NCBI RefSeq assembly: GCF_937881195.1 | Contig: NZ_CALGFC010000032.1 | Location: 1-64,000, forward strand | Direction: 5' to 3' | Length of the DNA: 64,000 nucleotides | Source of the DNA: an uncultured Methanobrevibacter sp. | GTDB lineage: Archaea; Methanobacteriota; Methanobacteria; Methanobacteriales; Methanobacteriaceae | Part shown: piece by piece, positions 19,450 to 29,017 of the stretch | Layout of the letters: each line of letters begins with the position of its first letter | How positions within the stretch are numbered: the first letter of the stretch is position 1 | Translations under genes and position numbers: made by a program | The notes under the pieces: generated by a model | Told to the model about the DNA's origin: nothing | The model's input: the letters and a program-made list of their open reading frames with translations, nothing else | Database searches by the model: none

Positions 19450-20244
19450 TTATGTGACATTATTAATACTTATAACATCATAATTCTTTTTTATTGCTTC
19501 AATTTGATCTTTATTTGAATTATATATCCTAATATTAATTGTATCAGATTCACCATTAATATTTCCAAGAATTTTCGAAGCCACATTTATATCTTCATTA
19601 TTAGCCATTACAAGAGCTAGTTGAAGATATGAATTTTTAAAAGTGGGCCGAATAGATTCTTTTTTTAAATCAGAATACATAACATTAGATAAATTCTGAA
19701 ATACATTATTATTTACATTATTAACACTGATTCTTGTAGATATTGTGTAATTAGTTCCTTTCGGAATCCCTGATACAAATTTACTTAATGTTGAAATTTT
19801 TTGAGATTTAATTTCAAGATCAGTGACATTTTTGTATTTTTTACCATTGCTTTTCAGAGTTATCTGATTAATATAAATATCTGCATCATCTGCATCATAT
19901 GCCGCCATTATAGGCGTGCTTGAATTATCAGGTAAAATTTCAACTTTTATATTACCTCCTTTATAAACATCAACCCATATAACTGTCCCATTAGCACTGA
20001 TATCATTGCCTTCTTTATCAAAGCCAGTAATATCCGCATGAACAATTTCACCATTATTATATAATGTGGAATATTTATCTGGAAGATTTTGTATTGTTTG
20101 AGAATCGAAAATGTAAGTTTCGACACCACCAGCATCATCACTAATAATTGTATAAATAGAGAATACTAAAGCCCCTACAAAGAATACTATAATTAAAATA
20201 TCAATTATTGTGAACCTAGATATAATCAAACGCAATTTTTTCAT
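19450..20244 (-). CDS. DUF4330 membrane-anchored protein
   Basis: The 264-residue protein has an N-terminal membrane helix (residues about 12-34, FTIIDILIIVFFVGALVFSIY) followed by an extracellular beta-rich region, as in DUF4330 proteins. The function of that family is unknown. No catalytic motif is visible. It begins the minus-strand operon with the polymerase 51 bp downstream, so a part in polysaccharide export or assembly is a reasonable inference. Confidence 0.7.
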   Translation of the reverse strand: MKKLRLIISRFTIIDILIIVFFVGALVFSIYTIISDDAGGVETYIFDSQTIQNLPDKYSTLYNNGEIVHADITGFDKEGNDISANGTVIWVDVYKGGNIKVEILPDNSSTPIMAAYDADDADIYINQITLKSNGKKYKNVTDLEIKSQKISTLSKFVSGIPKGTNYTISTRISVNNVNNNVFQNLSNVMYSDLKKESIRPTFKNSYLQLALVMANNEDINVASKILGNINGESDTINIRIYNSNKDQIEAIKKNYDVISINNVT

Positions 20245-21217
20245 AATATTACAAAACCATTTTTTAAAGGATATACCTGCATAAAATCTAGAAATCTTTT
20301 TAAAATATCATTATCATGAACATTTCTGATGATTTATTAAATGATTTATAGACTTCTAAATTTGATATAAACTTTAAATAGTCATAGTAAAAATTTCAGG
20401 CATCATAAAAATAGCAATATTTGCCAATAATAAAAAGTTTATACTTCGTAATATGAACTTTAAATATCTAACATATACTCTTTAATATTTTAAATATAGA
20501 ATTTAGAGTGTTCAAAACAATTATAATATCGTATAATTCAATACGAACTGTTTTATAGTTCTGAACATTAATGCCTAAGGTAATAATTACCATTATGTGG
20601 TGTGTTAGTAATAATATATAAAATTTACTAAAATATTCTTAAAATAAGAAAAAATATCAAGTTTTTTAAAGTTCTAAGCATCATTAGAATCTTTAAAAAC
20701 TTTAAAATATATATTGATTCTTAATTTCGATAAATAAAATGTATTGTATTATATTTAACTAATATATTAACTTAATAAATTTAAAATTAGCTATTTAGAA
20801 TTAAAATGAATCTAATTATTAATATAAGAAATAAATACTCTTTAAAATTTGTTAAAACTATAATTAAGTGTATAAATCATTAAATAAATGATATAAAGCC
20901 TATAAAGTTAAAATAATAAATAATATTAAAATAAAAAGCATAATTAAGTACTAAAAAAGATTATAATGATTATCATGATACGAATATAATTCAAATTAAC
21001 CTATAAAAACTTTAAATAAATAATATTAAAAATTAACTAAAATTTAAATGATAAATAGATATTTTAAAAGTTTTAGGCATATATTATTAAGAAAGAAGAA
21101 TAGTTGAAAGATTATTAAACAAATTTTAAAAAATTGAAACAAAAAATGAAAATAAACAACTTAAATATAAAACTAGAAATTAAATAATATTAAAAAGAAC
21201 CATTATAAAAAATTAAA
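20245..21217. other. Large gene-free gap with hairpin cluster
   Basis: No credible coding frame is present in 973 bp. The right half is simple AT sequence. The left half (20434-20591) is slightly richer in G and C and contains four inverted repeats, described separately. Confidence 0.6.
20434..20591. other. Cluster of four inverted repeats, possible structured RNA
   Basis: Hairpins are AAAGTT...AACTTT (20434-20461, imperfect inner stem), TCGTAT-AATTCA-ATACGA (20529-20546), GAACT...AGTTC (20545-20561) and GGTAAT-A-ATTACC (20579-20591). Three of them crowd into 63 bp. This may be a small RNA or a leader, but no family is recognised. Confidence 0.3.
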
Positions 21218-21469
21218 TTAATCTTTAAAATTAAGATATTCATAGTCCATATCAGACAAAAAATCTATCTCATGTGAATATTTATCCTTAATATTTTTAT
21301 AATAAAACCTATTAGAAAAATTTGACTTTTTAAAATCTTCGAAAACCTCATTAGGAACATTTTTATGCGCATATTTAGTACCATGACCATTTCTGAAAAT
21401 AACAAACAATGTTTTAGATTCAGAGTCATAGTAAACTCTTTGAAAAGCAATATTATTAGAAAAATCCAT
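21218..21469 (-). CDS. KTSC domain protein
   Basis: The 83-residue protein is a single KTSC domain: SNNIAFQRVYYDSESKTLFVIFRNG, then TKYAHKNVPNEVFEDFKKSNFSNRFYYKNIKDKY. The domain is named for a Lys-Thr-Ser-Cys motif that is varied here, and in other proteins is found beside lysyl-tRNA synthetases. Stand-alone versions have no assigned function. GGAAGTG precedes the ATG. It is followed downstream by gene-free sequence and preceded by a tandem repeat. Confidence 0.75.
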   Translation of the reverse strand: MDFSNNIAFQRVYYDSESKTLFVIFRNGHGTKYAHKNVPNEVFEDFKKSNFSNRFYYKNIKDKYSHEIDFLSDMDYEYLNFKD

Positions 21470-21510
21470 TTATTACACTTCCACCATAGCCAAATAAACA
21501 ATATAATTGG

Positions 21511-21607
21511 TTAAATTAAACTAAATTAAACTAAATTAAAACTAAATTAAAACTAAATTAAAACTAAATTAAACCTAAATTAAACCTAAATTAAACCTAA
21601 ATTAAAT
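21511..21607. repeat. 11-12-bp tandem repeats
   Basis: About eight copies of CTAAATTAAA(A/C) run between the KTSC gene and larC. The unit drifts from TAAATTAAAC through TAAATTAAAAC to TAAATTAAACC from left to right. Confidence 0.9.
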
Positions 21608-21764
21608 ACTAATTATCAAATATGATCATTTTAATAATAATTTCATGATATTAATAATGGGAATAAAATATTTAAAAATCATATAACCAATAGATAAAAT
21701 ATTAAAAAATAATATATAATAGATAAATACTATAAATTATAAAATACCCTAAATGAGACAAATA

Positions 21765-23030
21765 TTATAAATTAGATAAATACTCATTAATTTTAAAATT
21801 AGCTATTTCAAACGCTTTATTTAAAGAAATATTATGTTTAATAGCTATTTTTTTTATATCTTCAAATTCTGGCCTATAGGATATTATTTCATCCCCAGTA
21901 GCCCCTATTTTAAAATTTATGGGCTCGATTTGCCCATCAAAATCAATTTCTAAAGATATAAACCTTACATTAGCTACACCCCTATGAAGATCTTGAGAAA
22001 CCCTAATACCTAATGTGCCAGTTTCTTTAAAAAGAACAGATACTAAGTTATCTGTATCCTCTTTCTTTGATATTACTTTAATAATGTTTCCCGGCCTATT
22101 TTTCTTCATTATAACAGGAATAATAACAACATCACGAGCTCCTTCATCCATTAATTTTTCAAAAAGATAACCAATGCTTTCACCAGATAAATGATCTATA
22201 TTAGTTTCTATAACATCAATGCTTTGAGATTTTATACTTGATTTAGCTTTTATGAGTCTTAAAACATTGGGAAAATCAAAATCTTTCTTTCCAGCACCAT
22301 ATGAAACCTTATTCACTTTAATAGTTGGTTGAAAATCCCTAAATTCGTCACATAATTCAACATAAAGAGCAACCCCTGTTGGAGTAGCAATTTCAGTATT
22401 AACTGGGCCTCCAAACGAAGATATATTATTTTTACTTAGAATATCAAGAGTAACTGGTGCCGGAACAGGAATCCTACCATGAACAGATTCTATTGAACCT
22501 CCGCCAACAGCTATTGGAAGGCCTATAACTTTTTCATTTTTTTCATTAAATCCTAATTTGCAAAACCCAAAAACAGCACCAAAAACATCTGCAACTGCAT
22601 CAGCAGCCCCTACTTCATGAAATTTAACATCTTCCAAAGTTTTCCCATGAATTTTTGATTCCGATATAGCTATTCTTTTAAAAACTTTTCTTGAAATATC
22701 AAATACATCATTTATTAAATTATTTCCAAAAACACTATTGTTTTTTTTAAGTTCAATTTCTTCAATTTCATTTAATTTAGATAATAATTCCTTGTAAGAA
22801 ATAGAATGATTATTGTGAGATTTATTATTTATAGTTTCAACTTCTAAAAAGGTGGATTCAATTCCTGCTTTATTAACCTTTTTTATTCTAACATTAACTC
22901 CACCAAAATCAATAGCCATATATTCCATGACTGACTTCATCTCTTTAGGATTACATCCTAAGTCTATAAGTGCACCTCCAAGCATATTCCCTGCTATGCC
23001 AGAGTTTTGAGGATCTATTATAAGTACCAT
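21765..23030 (-). CDS. larC: Nickel pincer cofactor biosynthesis protein LarC
   Basis: LarC inserts nickel into the pyridinium dithiocarboxylate precursor to make the nickel-pincer nucleotide used by lactate racemase and relatives. The 421-residue protein is full length in a single frame. It shows IDPQNSGIAGNMLGGALIDLG at the start, KFHEVGAADAVADVFGA, the PVPAPVTLDIL and TPTGVALYVEL motifs, and the LarC2 part GARDVVIIPVIMKKNRPG. LarC homologues are common in methanogens lacking a known racemase, so the client enzyme is unclear. LarB/LarE are not in the window. AAGGTA precedes the ATG. Confidence 0.88.
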   Translation of the reverse strand: MVLIIDPQNSGIAGNMLGGALIDLGCNPKEMKSVMEYMAIDFGGVNVRIKKVNKAGIESTFLEVETINNKSHNNHSISYKELLSKLNEIEEIELKKNNSVFGNNLINDVFDISRKVFKRIAISESKIHGKTLEDVKFHEVGAADAVADVFGAVFGFCKLGFNEKNEKVIGLPIAVGGGSIESVHGRIPVPAPVTLDILSKNNISSFGGPVNTEIATPTGVALYVELCDEFRDFQPTIKVNKVSYGAGKKDFDFPNVLRLIKAKSSIKSQSIDVIETNIDHLSGESIGYLFEKLMDEGARDVVIIPVIMKKNRPGNIIKVISKKEDTDNLVSVLFKETGTLGIRVSQDLHRGVANVRFISLEIDFDGQIEPINFKIGATGDEIISYRPEFEDIKKIAIKHNISLNKAFEIANFKINEYLSNL

Positions 23031-23419
23031 ATTTTACCTTCTAAAGAGTTTATAAAGTGATTAAATAGTTAAATAATATAATTAATAATAGTAATATAAT
23101 TAAATAATTAAATATAATTAATTATTCATAATATAAATAAAATTATTCAGATATTATCAACATATATTTCTAAAAAAATTTTTAAATCAATAAAATAAAT
23201 ATGTTAAACAACATAAATAATCTTATTGAATATGAGTAAAAAAATTGAATTAATATAAAATTATAATAATCATTTATATAATATATAAAATTTTAATATC
23301 AAATGAAATAATAATTATTAAATAAATTATTAAGCAGAAATATTAAGTAAAAATATTAAGTTAAGTAAAAATATTAAGTAAACTATTTTATTAAGTTTAT
23401 AGCCCTATTAGTGATTATC
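23031..23419. other. Divergent intergenic region
   Basis: This AT-rich gap between larC (minus) and the CbiS-like gene (plus) has short repeats of AAAAATATTAAGT (23341-23380). A GTGAT word at 23411 matches the 3-prime end of 16S rRNA and sets the start at 23420. Confidence 0.5.
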
Positions 23420-24733
23420 ATGAAAAATAGTAAAAGTAAATTTAAAACAAAAAGAAGAACTAGTGAAATTTTTAATGATATAACACTATATAGCGACTAT
23501 GATTATTTTTACATGGAAAATCCAAACTATTTTTTAACATTTTCAGATGTAGCAGATCATGAAAATCAAATAAATAATGGGATCGATATTATAAAAAATA
23601 TAATCATTTTATCTCCCAATTATGACATAAAAAACAATTTTGAAACATCTATCAAACATTTTGAGAATGAAAAGAAAATTGAAAGCAATTTAAATGATTA
23701 TGGCAATTATAACACATATATTGCTCAACAATTCCCTATTGATCCATTCATTAATGAAAATAATGATGAAACTAAAAACAAAAAAAATGATATTATTCCT
23801 AATAATAATATAAACTATTTTTTAGAAAAAACAGATAAAATAAGCATAATTAATTTTATAAATAGTAATCTTAACTTGATAAAAATATCTGACAATTTAC
23901 AAGTAGCTAAAGTAAAAAGGGATTCTAATTCAATTGAATTAAATTTAAGTCAAATAATATATATAGATGAGAGTTTAAATCTAAAAGAACTTATACAACT
24001 ATATAAAATAGCGGTTGAAACAAAAATTAAATATTTTGACTATTTAAAATTACCAGAACATATCCAAGATGCTTTGAATAATAATGAATCATTGATTTTA
24101 GCTTGTAAATCTCCAATTAATTTTAAAAAAGGAAAAAAACAAAATTTAATGAAGTTAATTAATGAGAATGATAAACAAAAAGAGATTAGTACTAATGAAA
24201 ATCTAGAAAATTTAGAAAATATTAAAAAAGAATTAGTAAATTCAATGGTTAAAAGTTGTAGTTTATCTTTAGAAAAAACAAATTTGTCATTTGGAATACT
24301 TGATTATATATTAGCTGAGGGAATTACTATTGATTTACTTGTAGATGCAGGAATGGAATTATGTGTAGGAATAGATGAAACACCAGAAAGAATTAAAGAA
24401 TTGAGATTGAGACTTAAAAATCAGATCTTAAAATCTTTAGAAGATATAAATGTTATTGCACTTTTAATCTCAGCAATACGATGTGAAGAAGATTTTAAAA
24501 CTAATAGAGTCCGGGAAGTAGATGTTAGTGATGATCCTGCTTATCTATATACTGATGAAGTATTGGGAATAGCTATAGCTAATCAAATAGCTGGAACAAA
24601 AGCAACATTCAATTTTAAACGTTATGATGAAGAAAAACCAGGAATATTGTCAAAATTAGGACCAATGGTAGATGATATATTTGCAGGACTTATAGCTGGT
24701 TGTATGTCCAAGATATTTGAAGAAGAATATTAA
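23420..24733 (+). CDS. CbiS-like protein: degenerate CbiZ plus CobZ phosphatase
   Basis: The C-terminal half (about residues 265-437) is a CobZ/PgpA-type alpha-ribazole-phosphate phosphatase: DYILAEGITIDLLVDAGMELCVGI, ALLISAIRCEEDF, DEVLGIAIANQIAGTKATFNFKRYDEEKPGIL and VDDIFAGLIAGC. Before it, IIYIDESLNLKELIQLYKIAVETKIKYF...SLILACK resembles the end of CbiZ, the adenosylcobinamide amidohydrolase, so the protein would be a CbiS-type fusion. The canonical CbiZ Gly/Asn motifs are not evident and the region is Asn-rich, so this half may be inactive. CobS follows 181 bp downstream, supporting cobamide assembly. The ATG at 23420 follows GTGAT. Confidence 0.7.
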   Translation: MKNSKSKFKTKRRTSEIFNDITLYSDYDYFYMENPNYFLTFSDVADHENQINNGIDIIKNIIILSPNYDIKNNFETSIKHFENEKKIESNLNDYGNYNTYIAQQFPIDPFINENNDETKNKKNDIIPNNNINYFLEKTDKISIINFINSNLNLIKISDNLQVAKVKRDSNSIELNLSQIIYIDESLNLKELIQLYKIAVETKIKYFDYLKLPEHIQDALNNNESLILACKSPINFKKGKKQNLMKLINENDKQKEISTNENLENLENIKKELVNSMVKSCSLSLEKTNLSFGILDYILAEGITIDLLVDAGMELCVGIDETPERIKELRLRLKNQILKSLEDINVIALLISAIRCEEDFKTNRVREVDVSDDPAYLYTDEVLGIAIANQIAGTKATFNFKRYDEEKPGILSKLGPMVDDIFAGLIAGCMSKIFEEEY

Positions 24734-24914
24734 AATATCATCATATTAATTATGTTTATAACAATTTCATTCTAATTAATATTAATAATGACATTATCAA
24801 CAATATTAATAATGATATTGAATAATGATATTAAATAATGATATTAATATTAATATTAGAAATAAAGAAATAATATAATATACATTATCAAAAACTTTTT
24901 AAAAAGGAATTTAA

Positions 24915-25724
24915 ATGGCAGAAAAAGATAAAAAAAAAGATAACTATTTTTCTAATGAGAAATCATCAAAATTAAGATCAATTGGGGGCCTTTTGACCTT
25001 TTCAACAATATTACCAATACATATATATACAAACATTGAAGAAATGGCTAAGATGACATGGTTTTGGCCATTAATAGGGGCATTAGTAGGATTTATTGGA
25101 TTAATTATTGGTTACTTTTTAAATATTCTAAATTTTCCAATTTTAGTTATTTCTGCTATTATCTATAGTTTTTTCATCTGGTTTAATGGATTCCACCACC
25201 TTGATGGACTTATAGATATTGGGGATGCATTGATGGTTCATGGCACCCCTGAAAAGAAAATATCTGTTATGAGAGATTCCATGATTGGAACTGGAGGAAT
25301 AGCTTTATTTTTTATTGTTGGAATCTTAACTATCTTCTTTTTAAATTCAGTTCTTTCAATCGGATTTTTATTTTCCATATTAATATGTGAAATGTCTGCA
25401 AAAGTAGGTTTAGTTAGCTGTGCAATCTCTTCAAAATCAGGAAACGATGGGACAGGGAGATACTTCATAAAATCAATGACTATACCTAAATTTCTAATAA
25501 CGCTGATTATTACCTTAACTATTGGTTATATGATAGGAGGAAATATAGGATTATTTGGAGTTGTTGGAGGAATATTTGGAGGAGCTTTAGTTAGTTTCAT
25601 TGGAAGTAAAAATTTTAAAATAGCTACTGGTGATGTTTTAGGAGCTTCAAATGAAATTGGTAGGCTTTTTTCATTGTTTTTTATGTTAGTATTAATATCA
25701 ATCTCTCAAATAAGAATATTTTAA
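24915..25724 (+). CDS. cobS: Adenosylcobinamide-GDP ribazoletransferase
   Basis: CobS joins adenosylcobinamide-GDP with alpha-ribazole (or its phosphate) in the membrane, the last assembly step of cobamides. The 269-residue protein has the family start GGLLTFSTILPIH, the signature NGFHHLDGLIDIGDALM with conserved Asp residues (about 98-113), MRDSMIGTGGIALFFI, and about six membrane helices. AAGGAA precedes the ATG. The CbiS-like phosphatase lies upstream, and CobY at 56684-57286 would supply the GDP-activated substrate. Confidence 0.92.
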   Translation: MAEKDKKKDNYFSNEKSSKLRSIGGLLTFSTILPIHIYTNIEEMAKMTWFWPLIGALVGFIGLIIGYFLNILNFPILVISAIIYSFFIWFNGFHHLDGLIDIGDALMVHGTPEKKISVMRDSMIGTGGIALFFIVGILTIFFLNSVLSIGFLFSILICEMSAKVGLVSCAISSKSGNDGTGRYFIKSMTIPKFLITLIITLTIGYMIGGNIGLFGVVGGIFGGALVSFIGSKNFKIATGDVLGASNEIGRLFSLFFMLVLISISQIRIF

Positions 25725-25813
25725 AAAATATTCAAAATAACTTACAAAAAATAAATTGAAAAATAATATATAAAATAATTTTATTTAATATTGAATAATA
25801 ACTTGTGATAATA

Positions 25814-26353
25814 ATGAATATTAATGTTTTAAGATTAGACCATAGATCAAAAAGAGATGCTAGGATAACCACCCATGTTTGTTTAACATCAAGAGCATTT
25901 GGAGCTTCAAAAATATATTTAAGTGGAGAAGAAGATGAAAAGTTGATGAAGAATGTTGAAGATGTTGTAGAAAGATGGGGAGGCAATTTTCAAATTGAAT
26001 ATAAAAAAAGTTATATGAACCTTATTGAAGAATGGCAAAAAAATGGAGGAGAAGTTGTTCATTTAACAATGTATGGATCCCAGGTTCAAGAAGTTATAGG
26101 AGAAATAAGAGAATCTCCAAAAGATAAGTTAATTATCGTAGGAGGATCAAGAGTTCCTACTAAAGTATATAGAAAATCAAACTACAATGTTTCTGTTACA
26201 AAACAACCTCATTCTGAAGTTTCTTCACTTGCAGTTTTTCAACATATGTTAATGGATGGAAATGAATTTAACCTTGAATTTGATGATGCTGTTTTTGAAG
26301 TTATTCCAACAGCAGAAGGTAAAAGAGTTAATATACATGAAGAAAATAAATAA
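25814..26353 (+). CDS. tRNA (cytidine(56)-2'-O)-methyltransferase aTrm56
   Basis: This archaeal SPOUT-family enzyme methylates C56 in the T-loop of tRNAs using SAM. The 179-residue protein begins MNINVLRLDHRSKRDARITTHVCLTSRAFGA, a highly conserved opening, and continues with EVVHLTMYGSQVQEV, KLIIVGGSRVPTKVY and the knot-forming NYNVSVTKQPHSEVSSLAVFQ. I chose the ATG at 25814 because a GTGAT ribosome-site word sits at 25805. Length agrees with the family. It is probably co-oriented with but separate from cobS. Confidence 0.92.
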   Translation: MNINVLRLDHRSKRDARITTHVCLTSRAFGASKIYLSGEEDEKLMKNVEDVVERWGGNFQIEYKKSYMNLIEEWQKNGGEVVHLTMYGSQVQEVIGEIRESPKDKLIIVGGSRVPTKVYRKSNYNVSVTKQPHSEVSSLAVFQHMLMDGNEFNLEFDDAVFEVIPTAEGKRVNIHEENK

Positions 26354-26387
26354 TGGAAATATTAATAAGTCAATTAATAACTAAAAA

Positions 26388-26900
26388 TTAATAAATAGAC
26401 TCTCCATGAGCAATAGCTACTATTCCAGGGATATTTTTTACATTTAATTTAAAAATAGCCTCTATTCCTTCTTCTTCATAGGCAATTAGTTCTTTTGATA
26501 TAATATGATTGGTTAATAAAGCAGCTACTGGAGGAGTTACAACAAAAATAGATTTTTCTTTAGCTAAGGACATTTTTGTTTTATCATTAAGAGCACCTTT
26601 CCCAATATGGATTTTTACCCCATTTTTAGCTAAAATTACCATTGATGATTCTATTTCCTCTTTATTACTTGTAGTGGGGGCTATTCCTGCACCACTAACA
26701 GCAGTATGCATAATAACACTACCTTCTAAATTAAAAGGAATTTTTCTTTCTAAATTATTGATTAAATTTTCTTTTAATTTAGGGAGAACTGCATCCCTTC
26801 CTGTGAAAATAGTTCCACTAATAAGTAATTTATCCCCTACTCTTAAATCATCAATATCCATATTAGATATAGGAGTTCTTAATCTTTTAATAACATTCAT
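26388..26900 (-). CDS. Fumarate hydratase beta subunit (class I, split type)
   Basis: This is the C-terminal-domain subunit of the oxygen-sensitive [4Fe-4S] class I fumarase, which interconverts fumarate and malate in the incomplete reductive TCA path of methanogens. The 170-residue frame shows LRVGDKLLISGTIFTGRDAVLPKL, the signature GAGIAPTTSNKEEIESSM and KGALNDKTK, ending AIAHGES. The alpha subunit carrying the cluster cysteines is not in the window. I chose the ATG at 26900, which falls just after the stop of the upstream gene (11-bp gap). A tartrate dehydratase beta subunit has the same fold. Confidence 0.85.
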   Translation of the reverse strand: MNVIKRLRTPISNMDIDDLRVGDKLLISGTIFTGRDAVLPKLKENLINNLERKIPFNLEGSVIMHTAVSGAGIAPTTSNKEEIESSMVILAKNGVKIHIGKGALNDKTKMSLAKEKSIFVVTPPVAALLTNHIISKELIAYEEEGIEAIFKLNVKNIPGIVAIAHGESIY

Positions 26901-26910
26901 ATTATCCAAA

Positions 26911-27384
26911 TTATTTGTTATGTTTCTTTGATAAATCAACATACATGTATGCATTTGATTTACTCTCTTCTATTTCTTCAAAATTTAAACTCCTTACAAC
27001 TCTGCCAGGTACTCCTAAAATTAAACTACCCTCTGGAAATTCTTTATCTTCTGTTACAACAGCACCTGCACCAACGATAGAATTTTTACCAATTTTTGCC
27101 CTATTTAAAATTGTTGCATTCATGCCAATTGTAACATTATCCCCAATTTCACATCCATGAACAACCGCACTGTGGCCAATAGAAACATTATTACCAATAT
27201 AAGTAGTTGTTTTGGGAGGACTATGTATTACAGCATTATCTTGAACATTAGAATTTTTACCCAAAACAATTTTACCATGGTCTCCTCTTATAACTGCATT
27301 ATACCAAACAGAAGAGTTTTCACCGATTTCAACATTTCCAATTACATGAGCTCCAGATAAGATTACAACAGTACTATCAATCAT
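26911..27384 (-). CDS. Gamma-carbonic anhydrase-like hexapeptide protein
   Basis: The 157-residue protein is a left-handed beta-helix of the gamma-carbonic anhydrase/YrdA family. It starts STVVILSGAHVIGNVEIGENSSVWYNAVIRGDHGKIVLG, and the metal-ligand-type histidines lie in RGDHGK, GHSAVVHGCEIGDN. The end, GVPGRVVRSL, is typical. Many such proteins bind zinc or iron but have not been shown to hydrate CO2, so activity is not assured. AGGA precedes the ATG. It is followed by the fumarase subunit, probably in one transcript. Confidence 0.85.
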   Translation of the reverse strand: MIDSTVVILSGAHVIGNVEIGENSSVWYNAVIRGDHGKIVLGKNSNVQDNAVIHSPPKTTTYIGNNVSIGHSAVVHGCEIGDNVTIGMNATILNRAKIGKNSIVGAGAVVTEDKEFPEGSLILGVPGRVVRSLNFEEIEESKSNAYMYVDLSKKHNK

Positions 27385-27406
27385 GAAAAAATTCCTATAA
27401 ACATTT

Positions 27407-27515
27407 ATAATAAAATATATAATAAAATTTGTAATAAAATCTATAATAAAATATATAATAAAATTTGTAATAAAATCTATAATAAAATCTATAATAAATC
27501 TATAATAAATCTATT
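27407..27515. repeat. ATAATAAAATCTAT tandem repeats
   Basis: Units of 13-14 bp alternate among AATAAAATATAT, AATAAAATTTGT and AATAAAATCTAT, with one higher-order duplication. They lie directly upstream of the minus-strand carbonic anhydrase-like gene. Confidence 0.85.
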
Positions 27516-27650
27516 AATTTATAAAAATTTAAATTTTTTCATTTGATATAAAAATTTTTATTTTTATAAATTTAAAAATTAATTTTTTAAAATAATAAAT
27601 TTCTATCAAAATAATGTAATAAAATAAAAAATAATGAAAAATTAAAATAA

Positions 27651-27732
27651 AAAATTAATATAAAAATAAAAATATTAAAAGCAAAAATTGAAAAATTAAT
27701 ATAAAAATAAAAATATTAAAAATAAAAATTAA
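27651..27732. repeat. Two copies of an approximately 41-bp AT repeat
   Basis: The unit begins AAAAATTAATATAAAAATAA and occurs twice in a row, the second copy with a few changes near its end. Confidence 0.8.
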
Positions 27733-27759
27733 AAACAATTCAATTTAATGAAAATAACA

Positions 27760-27793
<34 letters not shown>

Positions 27794-27814
27794 TAAATAG
27801 AAACTATAATATTC

Positions 27815-29017
27815 CTATCTTATATTCAAACTACTTTTAATTTCACGAATACTTGTTAAAAAGTCAATTAAATGAGTGTATTTTATATGTCCCATCAAAA
27901 CAATTCTAATTGCTTTTGGATAAGATGAAACCGATACCATCCATCCTCTTTCCTCTAACATGTTAGCTAAATCATCGGTTGGAATTTTTGGATGAGTGAA
28001 TGCAACAATATTTAATTCAGGATCAACTATCAACTCAAAATCCTCTTTGAATAAAGCATCAGCTAAAAATTCAGTGTTAATCATACATTCATTAGCATTT
28101 TTAGCATAACCTTCTCTACCCATATGTTGCATAATAGCCCAGGTAGCCGCAGCTGGTGCGCCAAGACGAGTCCCTACAATAGTAGACTGTTCTTTAGAAG
28201 TTAAATATGGTGATTTAACCGCCATAACATCCAAATATTTTTTTTCTCTGAAAAGTATACATCCAGAAGGAATAGGAGCAAGACCCATTTTATGAGGATC
28301 AACAGTTATAGAAGAAACACCCTCAAGAGAAAAATCAAATTTGGGCATTTTATATCCAAAATCTTCTAAAAAAGGAATAGAAAATCCCCCAAATGCTGCA
28401 TCTACATGAAAATAAATATTATTATCAAAAGCTAACTTAGATAATTCCTCTATAGGATCTATAACACCAAGTTCAGTAGTTCCAGCTATTCCCACAATAG
28501 CAATAGTATTCTTAGAAATATTATCCCTAACAGAATTTACATCAACATGATAATTTTCATCCAAATCTGCTTCAATGAGTTTTAAATTAAGTAAATCGGC
28601 AGCTTTCTTAAATGAAAAGTGAGCAGAACGAGGGACAATAATCTCTGGAGTAGAATAACCACTTTCACTATAAATATTTCCAATATCTTTCTCTTTTCTA
28701 GCCATATTACGAGCAGCACGTATAGCCATTAAATTAGCCTCAGTTCCACCAGTAACAACATTACCAAAAGGTTTCTCAAGTGATAAGAAAGAACCAATAT
28801 CATTTATAACTTCTTCCTCAAGAAATTGAGTTCCTTTAAAAAGGCCAGGATCTCCAAGATTAGCATCTAAGAAATCATGAAAAACTTTTTTAGCTAATGG
28901 ATCAGCACGAGTACACATTGACCCCAAAATTCTTCCATCAGAATATTCTAAATCCTTATTTTTAAATTTAGATAATTCTTCTAATATTTTTTCTTTTTCT
29001 AATGGTTCTTGATTCAT
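27815..29017 (-). CDS. mfnA: Tyrosine/aspartate decarboxylase MfnA
   Basis: MfnA is a PLP-dependent decarboxylase that makes tyramine for methanofuran, and in some archaea beta-alanine from aspartate for coenzyme A. The 400-residue protein has GNVVTGGTEANLMAIRAARN, IYFHVDAAFGGFSIPF, and the PLP-lysine motif SITVDPHKMGLAPIPSGC, all diagnostic of the group II decarboxylase family. Length matches archaeal MfnA. AAAGGG precedes the ATG. The upstream region carries five 25-bp repeats. It stands alone in orientation with the genes around it. Confidence 0.93.
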   Translation of the reverse strand: MNQEPLEKEKILEELSKFKNKDLEYSDGRILGSMCTRADPLAKKVFHDFLDANLGDPGLFKGTQFLEEEVINDIGSFLSLEKPFGNVVTGGTEANLMAIRAARNMARKEKDIGNIYSESGYSTPEIIVPRSAHFSFKKAADLLNLKLIEADLDENYHVDVNSVRDNISKNTIAIVGIAGTTELGVIDPIEELSKLAFDNNIYFHVDAAFGGFSIPFLEDFGYKMPKFDFSLEGVSSITVDPHKMGLAPIPSGCILFREKKYLDVMAVKSPYLTSKEQSTIVGTRLGAPAAATWAIMQHMGREGYAKNANECMINTEFLADALFKEDFELIVDPELNIVAFTHPKIPTDDLANMLEERGWMVSVSSYPKAIRIVLMGHIKYTHLIDFLTSIREIKSSLNIR

